Shown here in pieces: positions 34,777 through 47,739 of a stretch of DNA of 64,000 nt. Each line of letters starts with the position of its first letter. The first letter of the stretch is position 1. Source of the stretch: Epiperipatus broadwayi (taxonomy: Eukaryota > Onychophora > Udeonychophora > Euonychophora > Peripatidae); contig JAQFVV010000063.1 of assembly GCA_028023455.1 (NCBI GenBank), positions 6,186,794-6,250,793 on the forward strand. The letters are read 5' to 3'. The notes below the pieces were generated by a model, which ran no database searches, was not told the DNA's origin, and saw only the letters and a program-made list of their open reading frames with translations. Position numbers and translations under genes: made by a program.

Positions 34777-37700
34777 ACATATTTGACCCAAATCAGTGGA
34801 GGGAAAGAAGCAATTTTAAATACATTTAAATAATACAGGCAATAAGAAAGGCAAAATATTACTTATTCTCACCAATAAATTATTTTGAATGCAAGTAAAT
34901 AGTCTGTTCAGAATGCAAACCAAGCCAATCAAATCACCAAGAAGACAGAGAAATTTTTAAATCAGTTCTATCAATATTTATATTTTACACCAAAGTATAA
35001 GGTTACTATATATATATATATATAGTGCACTTTTTATTAGCTCAGACTATTCTAAGATAAAATTTTAGTGTATAATTTTAAATTTTACAAATCCAATAAT
35101 ATTTACTTATTAAAAGAAGACAATAATAAAATATTAGATCATAGGGTTTGAACTCAAATTTAGCTAATAGAAATTTATAAATGATTTTAACTCAAAATAC
35201 ATATAGAAAATAACCTACAGAGTCATATATATGCAGATGGATGAACAATTAATATTATTTAGTATTTAAAACCAGTGAAGTTTAAATTGTAATTTTGTAA
35301 ATACACTTCATTATATAAAGACGAATGGTTATTGTTTGTGCACATTTGATTTTAAAAATAGAAATTATTTATCTTCAAATCTTACTATATTCAAAAGTAA
35401 ATAAATAAGGTTTAATTTTACAAAATACTGATTTAAAATTAAAACAGTAAATTCTATCTTTATTTAAATTCTAAAAAATATTGTATTTTAATATTTTTTT
35501 TAAAAAAAAGGAAAATCGGTCATTTTAAAATAAACCAAAAACTTTCAAAATAAATAATTGTTTCATAGATAAAAGTGGGAAAATATTAGCCAATCAAAGA
35601 GTTTCAAACAATCTTGAAATATGAAATTCAAGAGGGGGGGGGACAGAGAGCTTCTGGATCGTAAAGTTTAAGTAACTAAGTTTTTTTTTTTTCTTGGTGA
35701 TATTTTTTTAAAAAAAAAAAAGTTGGATTAAAATTCCTAAAACCTTATGATTTACAACTCTATATCAGTATACATGGATAATTATAAGCTCTGTTGTTAA
35801 AATAATGGAATAAATTAATCGTTTTTCTACTGGGCAAGTCAATAATCGGAATTCCCAATAATCTCTTGAAAATTAATAAGTATTGAAAAAATAATCGGAG
35901 ATGAATAGTCAATGAATATATTCATGGAAAAATAACAATAATTGTGCCATAGGGAAAATGAACTGCAGTAATACACAAAAGGAAATAAATAAACACCATA
36001 AATATCCAGTAAGGATAGATAAAAGAATAGTAAATCTCTTGGAAACAGTTAAGTATATATATTTAAAATGTAATGGAACTAAAAATGAAAAGTGTTCATT
36101 ATTATTTTGGATGTATATAAAATCTTAATTACAATGTGAGATAGAATTATTTATTTGGAGCCAAAAATGTGACATGACACATTCTTAAGTGAAATCATAA
36201 GTGTGCCTTTTATTATAGAGAGAAATATGTATCATCTAAAATAAGTAAGGCAAGTCACAAATAAATTTTTATTACTAAACAAAGAACAAAACAAAGGATT
36301 ATTGTTGCAGTAACTCAAATACCTAACGTGAATCTTCGGATAAGCAGAATCTTCAAAAAATAAGGAAAAATAAAAACGTTCTAATAAGTTTATGGAGTGT
36401 AGAACAACTAGAAAATTTAAAAGTGTTCTTATACTTTAGCTGAGAGTTTAAAAGAGAACTTCTTTCTAATGTCGGTATTTATATTTTTAATCTATGATTT
36501 GTTAGTAAAATAGGGAAGGGGAAGAGAACTAAATCATTTAATATGGAATTAATTCAAGTGTTGTTATATTAATAGTTATTTAATAATTCGGTTAAGTTTA
36601 AAGATTTTAACAAATATACTCGATATTTTAGTATGAAAAGGTATTTAAAATGATATATACATATTCCAAAGAGCAGGTTATATTTACATGTACAAATGGA
36701 TAAACTAAAAAACAATTATTTTGTTCTTATGTGAAAGATAAAAGTAGTAATTTTGTTTGCTTACCAACCTCCAGAATTATAACCCTATGTTCTCATTTAT
36801 TTTTTGTATTATTACTTAATCATCAAGTACTACTATTATGTAGAGGTTAAACTAATGAACCATGAATGGAAAAAAAAATGATTGTTTAATAAACTGAATA
36901 TGTGATATATAGTTCACATACATAGGGATAAATATCTCAACATATAATGGGAAATCATTAGTTTTGTTTGATAATAATACTCCAAAGATTTAATTTTCTG
37001 TTGTTTTTATTATTATAATTATATGTATTATTTTGGTATGTTATTTTAAGTTTGATATTAATGGAAATGTTTATTATCATTTGTAATGAATATTATTAAA
37101 ATTATTGTTTTAAAAGTTTTATTAAATTCCAATTGCTGCATATCTTTTCTGGGCTCATTTTCACCACATCACACAACTTAAAATGTACAGTCAAAATTAA
37201 AATGAAAAGTCAATTCAATTTAAAGCAAATCCAACAGTTCAATAAGCATAAATCTCTTAGTAAAGATTTTTTTTTACTTGTTACATGCTGCCTTGATCCC
37301 ATAGGTCATTGATGACATTGCCAATTATTAAAGTGTATTTATTAATATAAAATTAAATGATACATTAGTTATTAGTGAAAGTATTAGTGTTAATCACAGT
37401 TTAGTTAATAATATTATTTTAATATTCAGTATTAAAGAACATACATACAAAGCTTGACTATGAATTTAAATTATAAGCCTTTTTTAATTTGTACACTATC
37501 CATGGAAATCTGTAAAATCCCTCTTGATATTCCATAGGTAGTATGAAGAATTAATAAATCAATGATTTTCCTGAGATCTCCTTATTTTAAAGTTATTCTT
37601 GTGATTATTGCCAATCTTAATTATTAAACATAATATGAATTAAAGTGTATCTGTAATTATCTAACAGATTAATTTAATGAGTGATTGAATTAAAACTTAA

Positions 37701-38936
37701 TAGTTATAAATATAAAATAATATATTAGATATTATTGTTAGTCATGAGAGTATGTAGATACTTAATAAGAAAGAGTATCTGGGTATTCTTATGCCATTGA
37801 ACAAGTATTTTGCATTTGTTTAATGTTAAGGGGATGTGATCTGTTTATAGGTAAACGAGTCTTATATTGATTATATTTAAAACATATCTTATTTTAGAAA
37901 TGTTTACTCATGTCAAAGTAACATGGGATAAATACTAATCTTATCTAAATTCAATTGTTATAGTTAAAGAAAATAATTAGGATATAGTAAGTTTATTAAT
38001 AGAACCTAACCCGAATCCAAGTAGGGCCTAATATAAGGGACTTGGAAACTCTGCTTAGGGTCGTACCACCTATAGACAGGCCACGATATATATATCAGAA
38101 GCATTACTAACAACATGTGGAGCAAAATTACAAGTCCATGCATTAAAAACAAAACTAAACCTTTTTTTTTTTAATATAAAGGGATAAGAACAGGAGATGA
38201 ATAATCCAATATAAAATTAATACATGTTACACAATGTTTTTTAATAACATTCTTTACCAAATTGATTACTTATGCAAAACCAATCAAAATGTCATTTAAA
38301 TAATACTTTTAATTATACATGAATGAACCCAGATAACATACAATTTTATCTTTTTATCATAATTAATATATATATATATTGATGCAGTCAGTTTAAATAA
38401 TTATTTTAATAAATAAGAAAAATGAAAAGAGAGAAACAATGAAAAAAAATCAATAATAAGCTTTTAAAATACTTTTTTTTTAAAATAGTCAATTGACAAA
38501 CTACTCTAATATAAAAATTTAAATAAGATTTTCTTATCATCTTAAACTATAACTTTATTTTAAGCACTAACAAACAGAAAATGTAGTTGTGAGAGAGTTA
38601 AAGTGCATATCTTAATGCTTAAAAAATACAACCCATTTACTCATTCAAATAAACATTTTTTTTTATATTCCAAAAAATAATAATATTAAGATAATAATAA
38701 TGATAATATTAAACAGACCCTCATAATTAAAGAAATGGTAAATATTTCTGAATCATATTAATTTTATTTAAATATATATTAATGTATAAAATTACTTGTC
38801 TTTTTTTATTTTTTATAATAACAAGCTGTTCTTTTAATGTCAAATGCTGACTAAAGAGAATGCTTATTAAAAAAATATAGATTTAGCAATCATTATTAGA
38901 AGAGATAAACCTATTAATAAAAAAGGGTATATAATG
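34777..38936. other. Longest unassigned stretch in the window
   Basis: AT-rich DNA with a G9 run at 35,634, a short (TA)n at 35,009-35,024, GGGTTTGAACTCAAAT at 35,138 (B-box-like on the minus strand), and a slightly richer segment at 37,985-38,095 (AGTAGGGCCTAATATAAGGG). I see no coding remnant. Confidence 0.5.
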
Positions 38937-39044
38937 ATTAGTCCAGACATCAAGATTGATTATGGATAATCCGGACACTATGGTTGGCAGTCACATTATT
39001 TTATTATATATTTTCAAGGGTATAGATAACCCGTAAGCATAACG
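38937..39044 (+). repeat. Merlin left TIR (~105 bp)
   Basis: It begins ATTAGTCCAGACATCAAG and includes GGTTGGCAGTCA and TTTTATTATA. It aligns over its whole length with the reverse complement of 40,405-40,512, at about 75-80 % identity by eye. Confidence 0.85.
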
Positions 39045-39292
39045 AATGTGTTTTATATTCTAATATTAAAAAATATCAATAAATTGATTATAATTTTTTG
39101 TTAAGTTAAAAAAAGCAATAAATGTATTGTAAATTCAATTCACAACATGTAATTAATTATTTTTTATATATATCGTATCATGTGTAAACACTAACAAGTT
39201 CTTAAAGTTGTTTTCACATTCAGAATTCTTGACTTCAGCATAATTGATTTTTTTTCAAAATCCTATTCATCAAAATGATTACAATTTGTGAT

Positions 39293-40101
39293 TTTCCATC
39301 AATAGAAGAACAGGCAATTTAGTATTTACAAAACTGTGATATGAGACTTTATTTTCAACCAGACACACAATGGCAATTCAACTTCAAAGCCTGTCATAAA
39401 CAAATATCCCTTTGAAAGAAAACATTGTTATAGGGCTCAAGAATGTCATTTCTGATTACAGTCAGATTTATTTATAGCTGGTGTGAAGCATTAATGACCA
39501 CACATTGGGGAAAATGACAGTTATATTTATCCAACAAAATGATTATGGATTGGAACAACTATCTCCTAGAAGTTTACACCTATAATCATTTATCTAGGCT
39601 GTCATGCAAAATCAGAAGTCCTAAAAAACAATAGAAATCAATGAAAGCCTTTTAAGTAAGCATAAAAACCAATAGGGAAAAATACTTCCACAGCAATGAT
39701 CAGTGGATGGCTTGCGCAAAGAGATTGGTGAATGCTTTATAATAACTGCCCCAAGGAGAACAGCTACTTTTTATGGATGTTATTAAAGAAGATGTGGCCA
39801 ATAGATTTAATAATTTATTTGGATTGCTGGAAGGTATATAAAACTGATAATTTATGTTATTCTGGTTTTGAACACTTCAAGGTCAATTACTGATATAAGT
39901 TTGTAAATTCACCTAAAGATATGCCTACACAAAATATCAAAAGACTATGGGTCTAGCCAACTGTCAAAACAAGAAGCACTAGGAACTTCACAACAACACA
40001 TCCAACTCTATTTATCAGAACTTAGGTGGTGACACATGCACAGAGAAGATAAATTTGTGGCAATTTTGCAGGATATTAAGAATTTCAGGCCAGCAATATA
40101 A
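39293..40101 (+). pseudogene. Merlin (ISXO2-like) transposase pseudogene
   Basis: Successive frames reconstruct the family order. There is a zinc-ribbon-like N-terminal part (QNCDMRLYFQPDTQW, FNFKACHKQISL). Next come GSRMSFLITVRFIYSWCEAL, then MDWNNYLLEVYTYNHL (the DW-N-x-REV helix). Next is KTIEINESLLSKHKNQ, then GKILPQQ and EIGECFIITAPRRTATFYG. Finally come IYLDCWKVYKT, VNY-stop-YKFVNSP, TQNIKRLW and YLSELRW-stop-HMHREDKF. The first catalytic Asp (EIDES) is Asn at 39,640-39,642. The middle Asp (LDCW, 39,812-39,814) is kept. The Glu of IExLW is Lys. There are at least three frameshifts and several stops. About 265 codons are represented, close to a full-length transposase. Confidence 0.85.
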
Positions 40102-40404
40102 ATAACTTACATTGGTCACTTATTGTCTTTTTTTTAATCTTGATGCTTAAATTTATTTTTTACTTAAAATTTATAGTCATAGTTAACCCACACTGTAGCT
40201 TAAATTTATTTTTTATTTAAAATGTATTGTTGTATTAACTGACAGTCATTTTTTGTTTTTTTTAAAAAATCTTTATAACTTGAATTATTCAATTTCTTTT
40301 TTATTTAAAATTTATGTTGTTATTTTGTATTATTTCTGTGAATGAAATTTGTAATACATTTGTTGCTATTTTTTAAAATTAATATTAACAAGTTAAACAT
40401 ATTT

Positions 40405-40512
40405 GTTAGGATTGGGGGATAACTATGCCCCTGAAAATGTATAATAAAAAAACATGACTGCCAACTTTAGTATCTGGAATTATCTGTAATCAACTTGACT
40501 TCCAGACTAATT
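40405..40512 (-). repeat. Merlin right TIR (~105 bp)
   Basis: Reading its reverse complement gives ATTAGTCTGGAAGTCAAG, GTTGGCAGTCATG and TTTTTATTATACATTTTCAG, matching the left TIR in order. Confidence 0.85.
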
Positions 40513-40954
40513 TTTAAGTACCAAAAAAAGTTATAATTATTAGTTAGTATTTTATAAATTACAATACTTTGTTAAAGTTGCAGAAAAAAAGCACAAGTCT
40601 TTTTTTCTTTTTATTTCATTATTTACATTTTGTGTTAATACAATAGTAAACATTTGCAATTACAAACGAAAACGAATAATTATTTTAACCATTGATGCAT
40701 CATTTTCATATGCCACAAATCCTGGAGAAATAAAATTTTGGACTTTTAAAGAAGTAGACAAATGTAATGATATGCACTTTTTCAAACATAAAATTATATA
40801 GTATAAATGGTAACACAATTTTATTATCTTCATTTTTATCTAGCTAATACAAAGTATTGTCAAAATTATGAAGCTTTGTGTATTTTGTAAATTAATATAA
40901 TTATTGATTTTTGATAATTTTTAACAGAATATTTTAAACGGCAATATTTTGGAA

Positions 40955-41116
40955 AGAAGATTGAAAGGCAGGTCAAGAATATCCTATCTTTAAAATATGA
41001 TCAGCAAAATTAAATGTTTTTAACAGCAAATATGAAAAGAATTTCTAACAGAATGATGTGGCTGCAAACAACCTAGGCATTGCCTTTAGATGATGATGAC
41101 GATGATGATAATTGTA
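40955..41116 (+). mobile_element. RTE-like LINE 3' end with (GAT)n tail
   Basis: ERRLKGRSRISYL (from about 40,957) matches the GRxRxSYLD motif near the C terminus of RTE-type polyproteins. After a frame change, MKRISNRMMWLQTT matches the following A-DR-x-WR motif. It ends in GATGATGATGACGATGATGA, a typical short RTE tail. Only the last ~50 codons survive. Confidence 0.6.
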
Positions 41117-41181
41117 AAAAAAATCATTTCTGCAAATAACATTTTCAAATACAAATTTAAAAAATTCTTTAACTAACTAAA

Positions 41182-41227
41182 CACACACACACACACACAC
41201 ACACGCATATATATATATATATATATA
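41182..41227. repeat. (CA)n(TA)n microsatellite
   Basis: CA repeat switching to TA repeat through ACGCATATAT. Confidence 0.95.
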
Positions 41228-42480
41228 ATGATTTATTAGCATATATGCATTTACTGGTGTAACAGTAATTTTTATTTATGTTTCTAAAAAATTTAAGTAA
41301 ACATAAATAAAGAATACATCTGTAAATATTAAAATTGTATTAAATATTTTAATACTTGTATTAAATATTTTAATACATTTAAATAGGATGCATGTCTCAA
41401 AATGGAAAATTAAAATATAAATATTATTACAACAATAGTATTCATATCCTTTCCATGAAACTAGGCAGGTTTAAATTAGTAAAAAAATATATTAATCACT
41501 GTTTTTGTTTGTTTCTTTTTCTTATAGTCCAAAGAAAGATATTTAGTGTTTATATTAAGATTATTTTTATGCAAGAGAGTAGAAATTCTGAATTTTATTG
41601 TAAGTAAAATAAAAAGATGGATTATTTCAAATATAAGCTTAAAGAAATTAGCATGAGATCTTACAAAGCTAGATGTTCTACTTTTTATAATAATAGTACA
41701 TATAAAAGCAACATTTCTTTTAAATCAATGGAGATTTCATCATTTTCTATTTAACCTGAAATCCAGGTACAGGTGAAATAATTCTTTTTTTTTATTAGTC
41801 TTTTATTTGGAATGTATTAATTTATGCTGGTCTAAACATATATCTCTTCTTAAATCTTTAAAATTTTGGTTATATATTAGAAGCAAATATTCAAGTATAA
41901 TTAATATTATCATGCATACTGATTTAAAATAATGATTTACATATTTTGCATGAGTTCATGAATAAAGCATGTTAACAATACAATGTACATGATGTAAGAA
42001 ACAAATATCTGTTAGAAGTGAATGGGGTGTAGCATTAGTAGGACATGATACTATGTGAATAAATATGAGGGATGAATGAATAGATTCTAGACATAACTCA
42101 GTTAATCATTTTTCTATTTCTTTACAAAAAAATCAATGTAAATATGCTTACTACTAAAAGCATAAATCAGTGGTCACATCAGTAATTTGTTTTGTTTTGG
42201 TTTATAAAATTACATACAACTATTAGGACCTTCACCATTTCTTATTTATTTTATTTAATTTCAAATTTATATGTACTCAGTGAAAGTGCTAAGATAAGTT
42301 GCACATTAGGATTTTACTATATGTTATTTAATTCATTAAAAAACTCATCATCCCATTATTTTATTACATTATGTACAAGGGTTCTCACCTTCGAATTTAG
42401 CATAGGGGAGGAATGCATGGATTGAGTGGAGTTATGTATCCAGTACAATCCCTGAATGCTCATCCTGACTAGCATGGTAA
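41228..42480. other. No recognisable feature; short 24-bp tandem
   Basis: TGTATTAAATATTTTAATAC occurs twice at 41,336-41,383. The open frames at 41,392-41,607 and 42,192-42,425 are AT-rich filler without motifs. Confidence 0.55.
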
Positions 42481-42512
42481 TTGTAAAACATATATAATTT
42501 TAAGTTTATGTT

Positions 42513-42925
42513 TTGCTCCATGGTGTCTCCTCAGTTTTTCACATTACAGGAAAAGAAGTAGTGTTTACAATCACAACATCATTATCATCATTTGTGAGCT
42601 TTATTGATTCTTTGCAGAATAAAAGTCTGAAGTTGAATTCAGTTTCTGTAATCCATACCTTCTTTTTCCACAACACATCAATAAACTTTATTTCCATCAA
42701 CTATTTCATATGTATTACCTTTCTGGAACTTTTACAATATCTTGTTATTCAATTTACAAGTTTAACTGTCCACCTACTATTATCTCTTCTGGAAATATGT
42801 TCAATCGATCTCTATTCCAGTCTTTTAATTTTTTTAATGAAGATGCTGATGCACAGAGGCTAAACCCTCCATATAGTAACGCCACTCAATGCAAGCCAGA
42901 GATGGAGAGTTTAGCCTCTGGGTAA
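42513..42925. other. Long open frame of unknown meaning plus small hairpin
   Basis: The plus frame 42,513-42,863 is 116 codons and hydrophobic (Ser/Phe/Leu/Ile rich), without motifs. The minus strand of the same region has a short, more protein-like stretch (SLKKLKDWNRDRLNIFPEE, near 42,780-42,840) broken by stops, so it may be a relic of minus-strand coding. AGAGGCTAAACCCTCCAT (42,855-42,872) pairs with ATGGAGAGTTTAGCCTCT (42,902-42,919), an 18-bp hairpin with one mismatch. No function is proposed. Confidence 0.3.
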
Positions 42926-43780
42926 ACAGTTTGTGAAAGCATAAAGAATGGTGATCATGTGATGTATAATGATGATAATAATACCTGTCTTTTCTCTTTC
43001 CCAAGTATTGCTGTTTTATATACGTATTTAAAAAGTTACGATATAACTTGAATAAATATTATAGATAATATATTCTATATTTTTTTTTTCATTTTGTACA
43101 GCATGTGAATATATATATAAAATAAAAAGTAGTCTATATTATCTGTAATTTTTATCAATATATATATATAATATTCATTTTACAGTTATTATTTTTTCAT
43201 ATATTTTGTGCATAATATGTAATTTTTCAATCAAGCTGTGTTAGTATTTTTTAAGTGTCTAAATATAGAAATAAATTTTCATTTAAAAATAAATCGTTAG
43301 ATTATTTGAAAAATAAAAGAATACCCTGGATTTTCTAGGATACCTCTTGCATGCTTTTTTTTTCTTTTTGCTAGTGCGAAGTTTTGCTTTTAATAAATAA
43401 GTGGCGTGATTATTTTTACGTGTAAGTGTATCTATAAATTTACTGAGATTAGAAATAGTTGTTTTATATCATGGAATATATACATATCACCTATACAAAT
43501 TTTCACATGAATGAATATTTTGGCAGAATTTTTAGAAAATTGTTTAACTGCTGAAACTATATAGAGTTAACGTTATGCCTTCAATTAAAAAAAATAGAAA
43601 GTGTTAAAAATGGCACGCAATACTTTAAGAATATTGTAATTTAAAAAAAAAAAGGTTCAATATAAGTAAATTAAAATAACACAATTTGAAATATCCGTAT
43701 GGTCTTGAATTTTAAGTAAAAAATACCACAATATTTAAAATAATCTAATATAAAAGAATAGGTTTCGTATTATATCTTTT
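42926..43780. other. No recognisable feature
   Basis: AT-rich spacer with short poly-T and TA runs. Confidence 0.6.
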
Positions 43781-43816
<36 letters not shown>

Positions 43817-43817
43817 T
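43781..43817. repeat. (CA)n(TA)n ending in TTGTAA
   Basis: CA then TA repeat, ending ATATATATATTGTAATC, one of the recurrent (TA)nTTGTAA borders. Confidence 0.9.
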
Positions 43818-46484
43818 GTAATCTCGAATATCAATAATCAAAGAATAATAAATATCCAAGAATAATGGGATCAAACTCGGCTTGGTTCAGCCTAAACATA
43901 AACAAATCCCAAAAAGTAAACCTTGGATAGCATGAATCCATACATCTAAGGAAGGCCACAAAGTATCCCATCGACCTCATCTTCATACTAAATTACATCA
44001 ACCTTAACCACCAACAAATAACAATAATAAATACATTATTAGAAATCGACTTGGCTAGTATAAACATAAGTGAACATAAGTCGATACTACAAGGTACTAC
44101 TGATACCTATACTACCTTATACAGTTCTACATCTCTTACAGCAAATAGTTATAATTACAAACAGAATATTAGAGACAAGTTTGGCTAGCATATACATGAA
44201 CAAATTTAAATAAAGACCACAAAGTGTACATAAAGATAATAACCTCTATTATTAAACCTCAACTAAATAAACTTTAAGATCTAAGCAAAATATTACCAAG
44301 ATAATTTTAGTTTGCTATATCAATAAATAGTTAATAATCAGTCTGTGAAATGTATATGGGATTCAAATTATGAATTAGATGCTAATTGAATCAAGATATA
44401 GATGATTAAATAAATGATGACAAACAAATACTAATTAATTAATGAAAGAGAATGAATTTAAGGGTAAGAAACGAGAAAATAATATGTTAGAGTGATGAAT
44501 AGTTAAGATGGTGATAGAATAGGGGTCAACAATGGTTGAATCAATTATGATAATGATAAGATGAAATGAGGATGAAAGAAAAGAAAGAAAAATATGGATG
44601 AGATATGATAGCAATGTTGATGATGTATAATGATATACTGAACCATAAAACTAATATTATGTCAAACAACAGTAAGACCATAATGAAATAAAACAAGGAG
44701 TTCTAAGTTTAACTGAACAAAATATTTAACCACTTAATTAAAATAAAATATAAGTTTTAAACTAAAAAATAAACCTACATCCTAAAATTATACAGAATCA
44801 ATTAAACATTGAGAGTAAACATAAGAGATCAGGGCAAGGCATAATAATAACTTCAGAAATGAAAAATTAACACTAGACTCAAAATTGAGACAATTAATAA
44901 TTTACTTTTCTCAGGATTCAATAACTTAAATATTACTATTTTAAAAGATATATTTGGATCAGTGAGAGGGGTTTTGTCACTACTCAAATATAATAAGCAA
45001 ATATAGCTCATAAAACAAAATGGAATTAATAGTGACTATTTGACAATTCCAATATTAACAATAAAAATGAACTTTAAATTTTATAAAATATTAATAACTT
45101 CTTAATAAATCAAATATAATAATTTACAAACTATATTTAACAACCTTGGGAAATATGATCAAGATCTGTGAATGATGCACCTGATGGTTTAGATAAACAG
45201 ATTATTCAAAAACTGAATATTTCATTTTTAAAACACTATTTAAAAATAATACATTGGCTTAAAATCAATGCTTAAAATCAACTGTGTTTTGATCAATAAG
45301 CGATAAACTTTATGTTCTATAAATATAATAAAACAAAATGTATTAAGATATGCTAACGCACAATAAAATCCACAATATTAATTGATGATGATTTTTATTA
45401 CGACAATAAAAATAATATGTTGACAGCAATAGCAATAGCAGTATGGATGGTGATTAGCAATAAGGTCACAGACAACTAAATATATTTTCAAACAAAATTT
45501 ATTTACATTATTTACAAGTTTTGTGAATATACTAATAACCATAAAGAAAACATACATAATATTGGACAATTGTGAGGAAAATTTACATAAAACAAGATTT
45601 TATTACATCATCTTATGATTAAGGAAAGATCTTTTAAGATCTATTCAATACTTTAATAAGTTATTAACTTTTAATTTATTACTCACATAAGTTTATTGGA
45701 CTTACTATTCATTTTATATTTTAAATTGTTACCTTTTAATTTGTTACTACTTAAATATATTATTCACATTGAGTTTATTTAGCTTACTATACATTTCATA
45801 TTTTACTTATCTATTAATTGCCTAGTTCTAAGAATTTATCCACATTAAATAAACGCAAGCAATATATTTCTAAATGTCTATTCAATGGTTAATAAGCCAC
45901 CAATATTATTACACAGGATAACACAATAAATATACATCAGATATAACAGTTTAATTTACCATATATTACTAGAAACTATTGACTTCTTGTTTTAATCCAT
46001 ATATTTATGCTTATTAAATAGCCAACAATGCTTCAAGAGTCAAGACTATCATTTTTCTATCCATTAAATATCGGTTTAACCTTATAGGACTCTTTAAAAT
46101 TAAAGAAAAATATTACATGAACCTTTTAACTTTAAGAAAAAATATCAGCATTTTAAAATAACTTGAATATCAATGATATATAAAATAAATTAATAGTATA
46201 GATGGGATCATCTCAAATAGACAAGCATTAAATAACAATCTACTATAAAATAATTTTTAACTAATATTATCTTTTATCATTGTTTTGCTCAGTGCTAAGT
46301 ACAATCTACATTCTCAAATACCATATTTCAGAAACAATTCTGCTGTTATTGATACCAAACCATTAGAACTTAGGAATATGGAACATAATAAAACATATGA
46401 TATATCCAAAGATATAGTGGGGTTGACCTAAGACAAAAAGAACACACTAACAACCTTGACCATAATCACCTCATGAATACATAT
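43818..46484. other. A-rich, purine-rich region without genes
   Basis: 44.4-44.7 kb is GA-rich (GATGAAAGAAAAGAAAG). Loose repeats of GGCTAG(T/C)ATA(T/A)ACAT and GACCACAAAGT occur at about 43.93-44.23 kb. No coding is seen. Confidence 0.5.
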
Positions 46485-46670
46485 GGTTTGTAATTCTGGG
46501 GTTGCTTTTGGAGCACCTTTGGGAATATAAAATGAACAGGTGATCAATACTTTGTTTAACAGCTATACCAACATGTGCTTTGAAATCCTGGTTATCACTT
46601 CTGGATCATCTTTAGGGATATTAGAAAAATAAAAAGGTGGTTAGTCTCTTATTTAATAACTAGATCAATA
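46485..46670. repeat. Degenerate tandem repeat, ~92-bp unit, two copies
   Basis: TCTGG-x-TTGCTTTTGGAGCAC in unit 1 matches CCTGG-x-TATCACTTCTGGATC in unit 2. The following CCTTTGGGAATAT / TCTTTAGGGATAT and AGGTG(A/G)T segments match too. Confidence 0.6.
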
Positions 46671-46888
46671 CCCTACAAAAGTATGGCCTTAATCTGCTCA
46701 AAGTTTGATGGACCTCATTCATGATTGACCCACAATAATCATCTATATCCTCACCCAACGTAAAAGAATAAGTTCACATAATGTGATGCAATATAGACCT
46801 ACCACATATTCCAAAATATTATACACTTACTCATTATAATTATTCAACATGAAAACAGATAAATCTAATACTAATATTACTTACCATG

Positions 46889-46902
46889 AATATATAAAGT
46901 CA
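46889..46902 (+). repeat. Target-site duplication, left
   Basis: AATATATAAAGTCA, identical to 47,740-47,753. Confidence 0.85.
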
Positions 46903-47015
46903 ATAAACAGAGCAAAACTCTTCATTCAGTATTGCCATCTGTGCTAAACAGAGTAATCAATGGATGCCAGAAGGCTTATGCATAAAATCCCTATCTGATG
47001 CCTACTCACCCAATA

Positions 47016-47057
47016 TCCCCAGACTAGTTTCTGGCTTGTGGCCTTCATCAGTGAGGA
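47016..47057 (-). ncRNA. Hammerhead-ribozyme-like motif in inverted copy
   Basis: Minus strand. Stem I is TCCTCA/TGGGGA (47,052-47,057 with 47,016-47,021), six pairs including one G-U. The canonical core is CTGATGA (47,045-47,051). Stem II is GGC/GCC with flanking A-A opposition and a CACAA loop, followed by GAAA. Stem III is AC/GT around TA, with C at the cleavage position. All invariant core positions are present; the A-A at the base of stem II is the only weakness. Confidence 0.65.
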
Positions 47058-47560
47058 GATTTGGATCTGAGAGCACTGCATCTAGATCTTAGGATCTAAC
47101 ACAACCCTCTAGCAACCACCTTTTATCTCTACTTAACTACAAAACTATATTGGATGAGTAGGCATTAGATAGGGATTTTATGCACAAGCCTTCTGGCATC
47201 CATTGATTACTCTGTTTAGCACAGGTGGCAATACTGTATGGAGAGTTTTGCTCTGTTTATCAACAATTAATGTGCTAATATAGGAAATGTGATCATGTGA
47301 TGCTTAATGGTTTAACACCAATCCTGCCTAATAGAATAGTGGTGGCTATGGTTGTAAAAGAGCCAAAGACACCAAAATGTATGGGTGCTGAACTGAGTTC
47401 AGACCTATATGACTATTAGGCTATTGAGCTTAGATTGAAAATATTTTTTGTGTTTTCAATTTCATTCTCATAGTTTTGTAGTTAAGTAGAGATAAAAGGT
47501 GGCTGCTAGAGGGTTGCATTAGATCCTAAGATCTAGATGCAGTGCTCTCAGATCTAAAGC

Positions 47561-47602
47561 TCCTCACTGACGAAGGCCACAAGCCAGAAACTAGTCTGGG
47601 GA
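47561..47602 (+). ncRNA. Hammerhead-ribozyme-like motif in direct copy
   Basis: Plus strand. TCCTCA (47,561-47,566) pairs with TGGGGA (47,597-47,602). The core is CTGACGA (47,567-47,573), where C at the variable position 7 is tolerated in known hammerheads. Stem II is GGC/GCC, GAAA is at 47,587-47,590, stem III is AC-TA-GT, and the cleavage site follows C 47,596. The fold is identical to that of the inverted copy. Confidence 0.65.
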
Positions 47603-47739
47603 TATTGGATGAGTAGGCATTAGATAGGGATTTCCATTGATTACTATGTTTAGCACAGGTGGCAATACTGTATGGAGAGTTTTGCTCTGTTTATCAACAA
47701 TTAATATAGGAAATGTGATCATGTGATGCTTAATGGTTT

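Larger units (their letters stand above)
38937..40512 (+). mobile_element. Merlin-superfamily DNA transposon, complete but inactive
   Basis: A ~1.58-kb element has long terminal inverted repeats (38,937-39,044 and 40,405-40,512) and a single transposase-derived region between them. The transposase is of the ISXO2/IS1016-like type that defines Merlin. Length, one-gene content and long TIRs fit that superfamily. The expected 8-9 bp target duplication is not obvious (flanks GTATATAATG and TTTTTAAGTA), so the exact outer ends are uncertain. Many stops and frameshifts show an old insertion. Confidence 0.85.
46903..47739. mobile_element. 837-bp non-coding insertion with 14-bp TSD and two hammerhead cores (PLE/retrozyme-like)
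   Basis: The insertion is built from one repeat unit used three times. They are an inverted partial copy (46,903-47,147), a 5'-truncated direct copy (47,148-47,311) and a full direct copy (47,471-47,739), with a unique internal segment at 47,312-47,470. The perfect 14-bp duplication AATATATAAAGTCA flanks the whole composite, so it entered as one unit. An inverted fragment, a truncated terminal repeat, an internal region and a terminal repeat is the known layout of many Penelope-like insertions. Here the internal segment is only ~160 bases and carries no RT or GIY-YIG coding. I infer a non-autonomous PLE derivative or retrozyme-like element. Copies differ by a 21-bp deletion and point changes, so it is not recent. 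Confidence 0.7.

Noticed and set aside
42513-42863. 116-codon plus frame as a gene
   Set aside because: Composition-driven Ser/Phe/Ile richness, no domain; the better protein-like stretch is antisense and broken.
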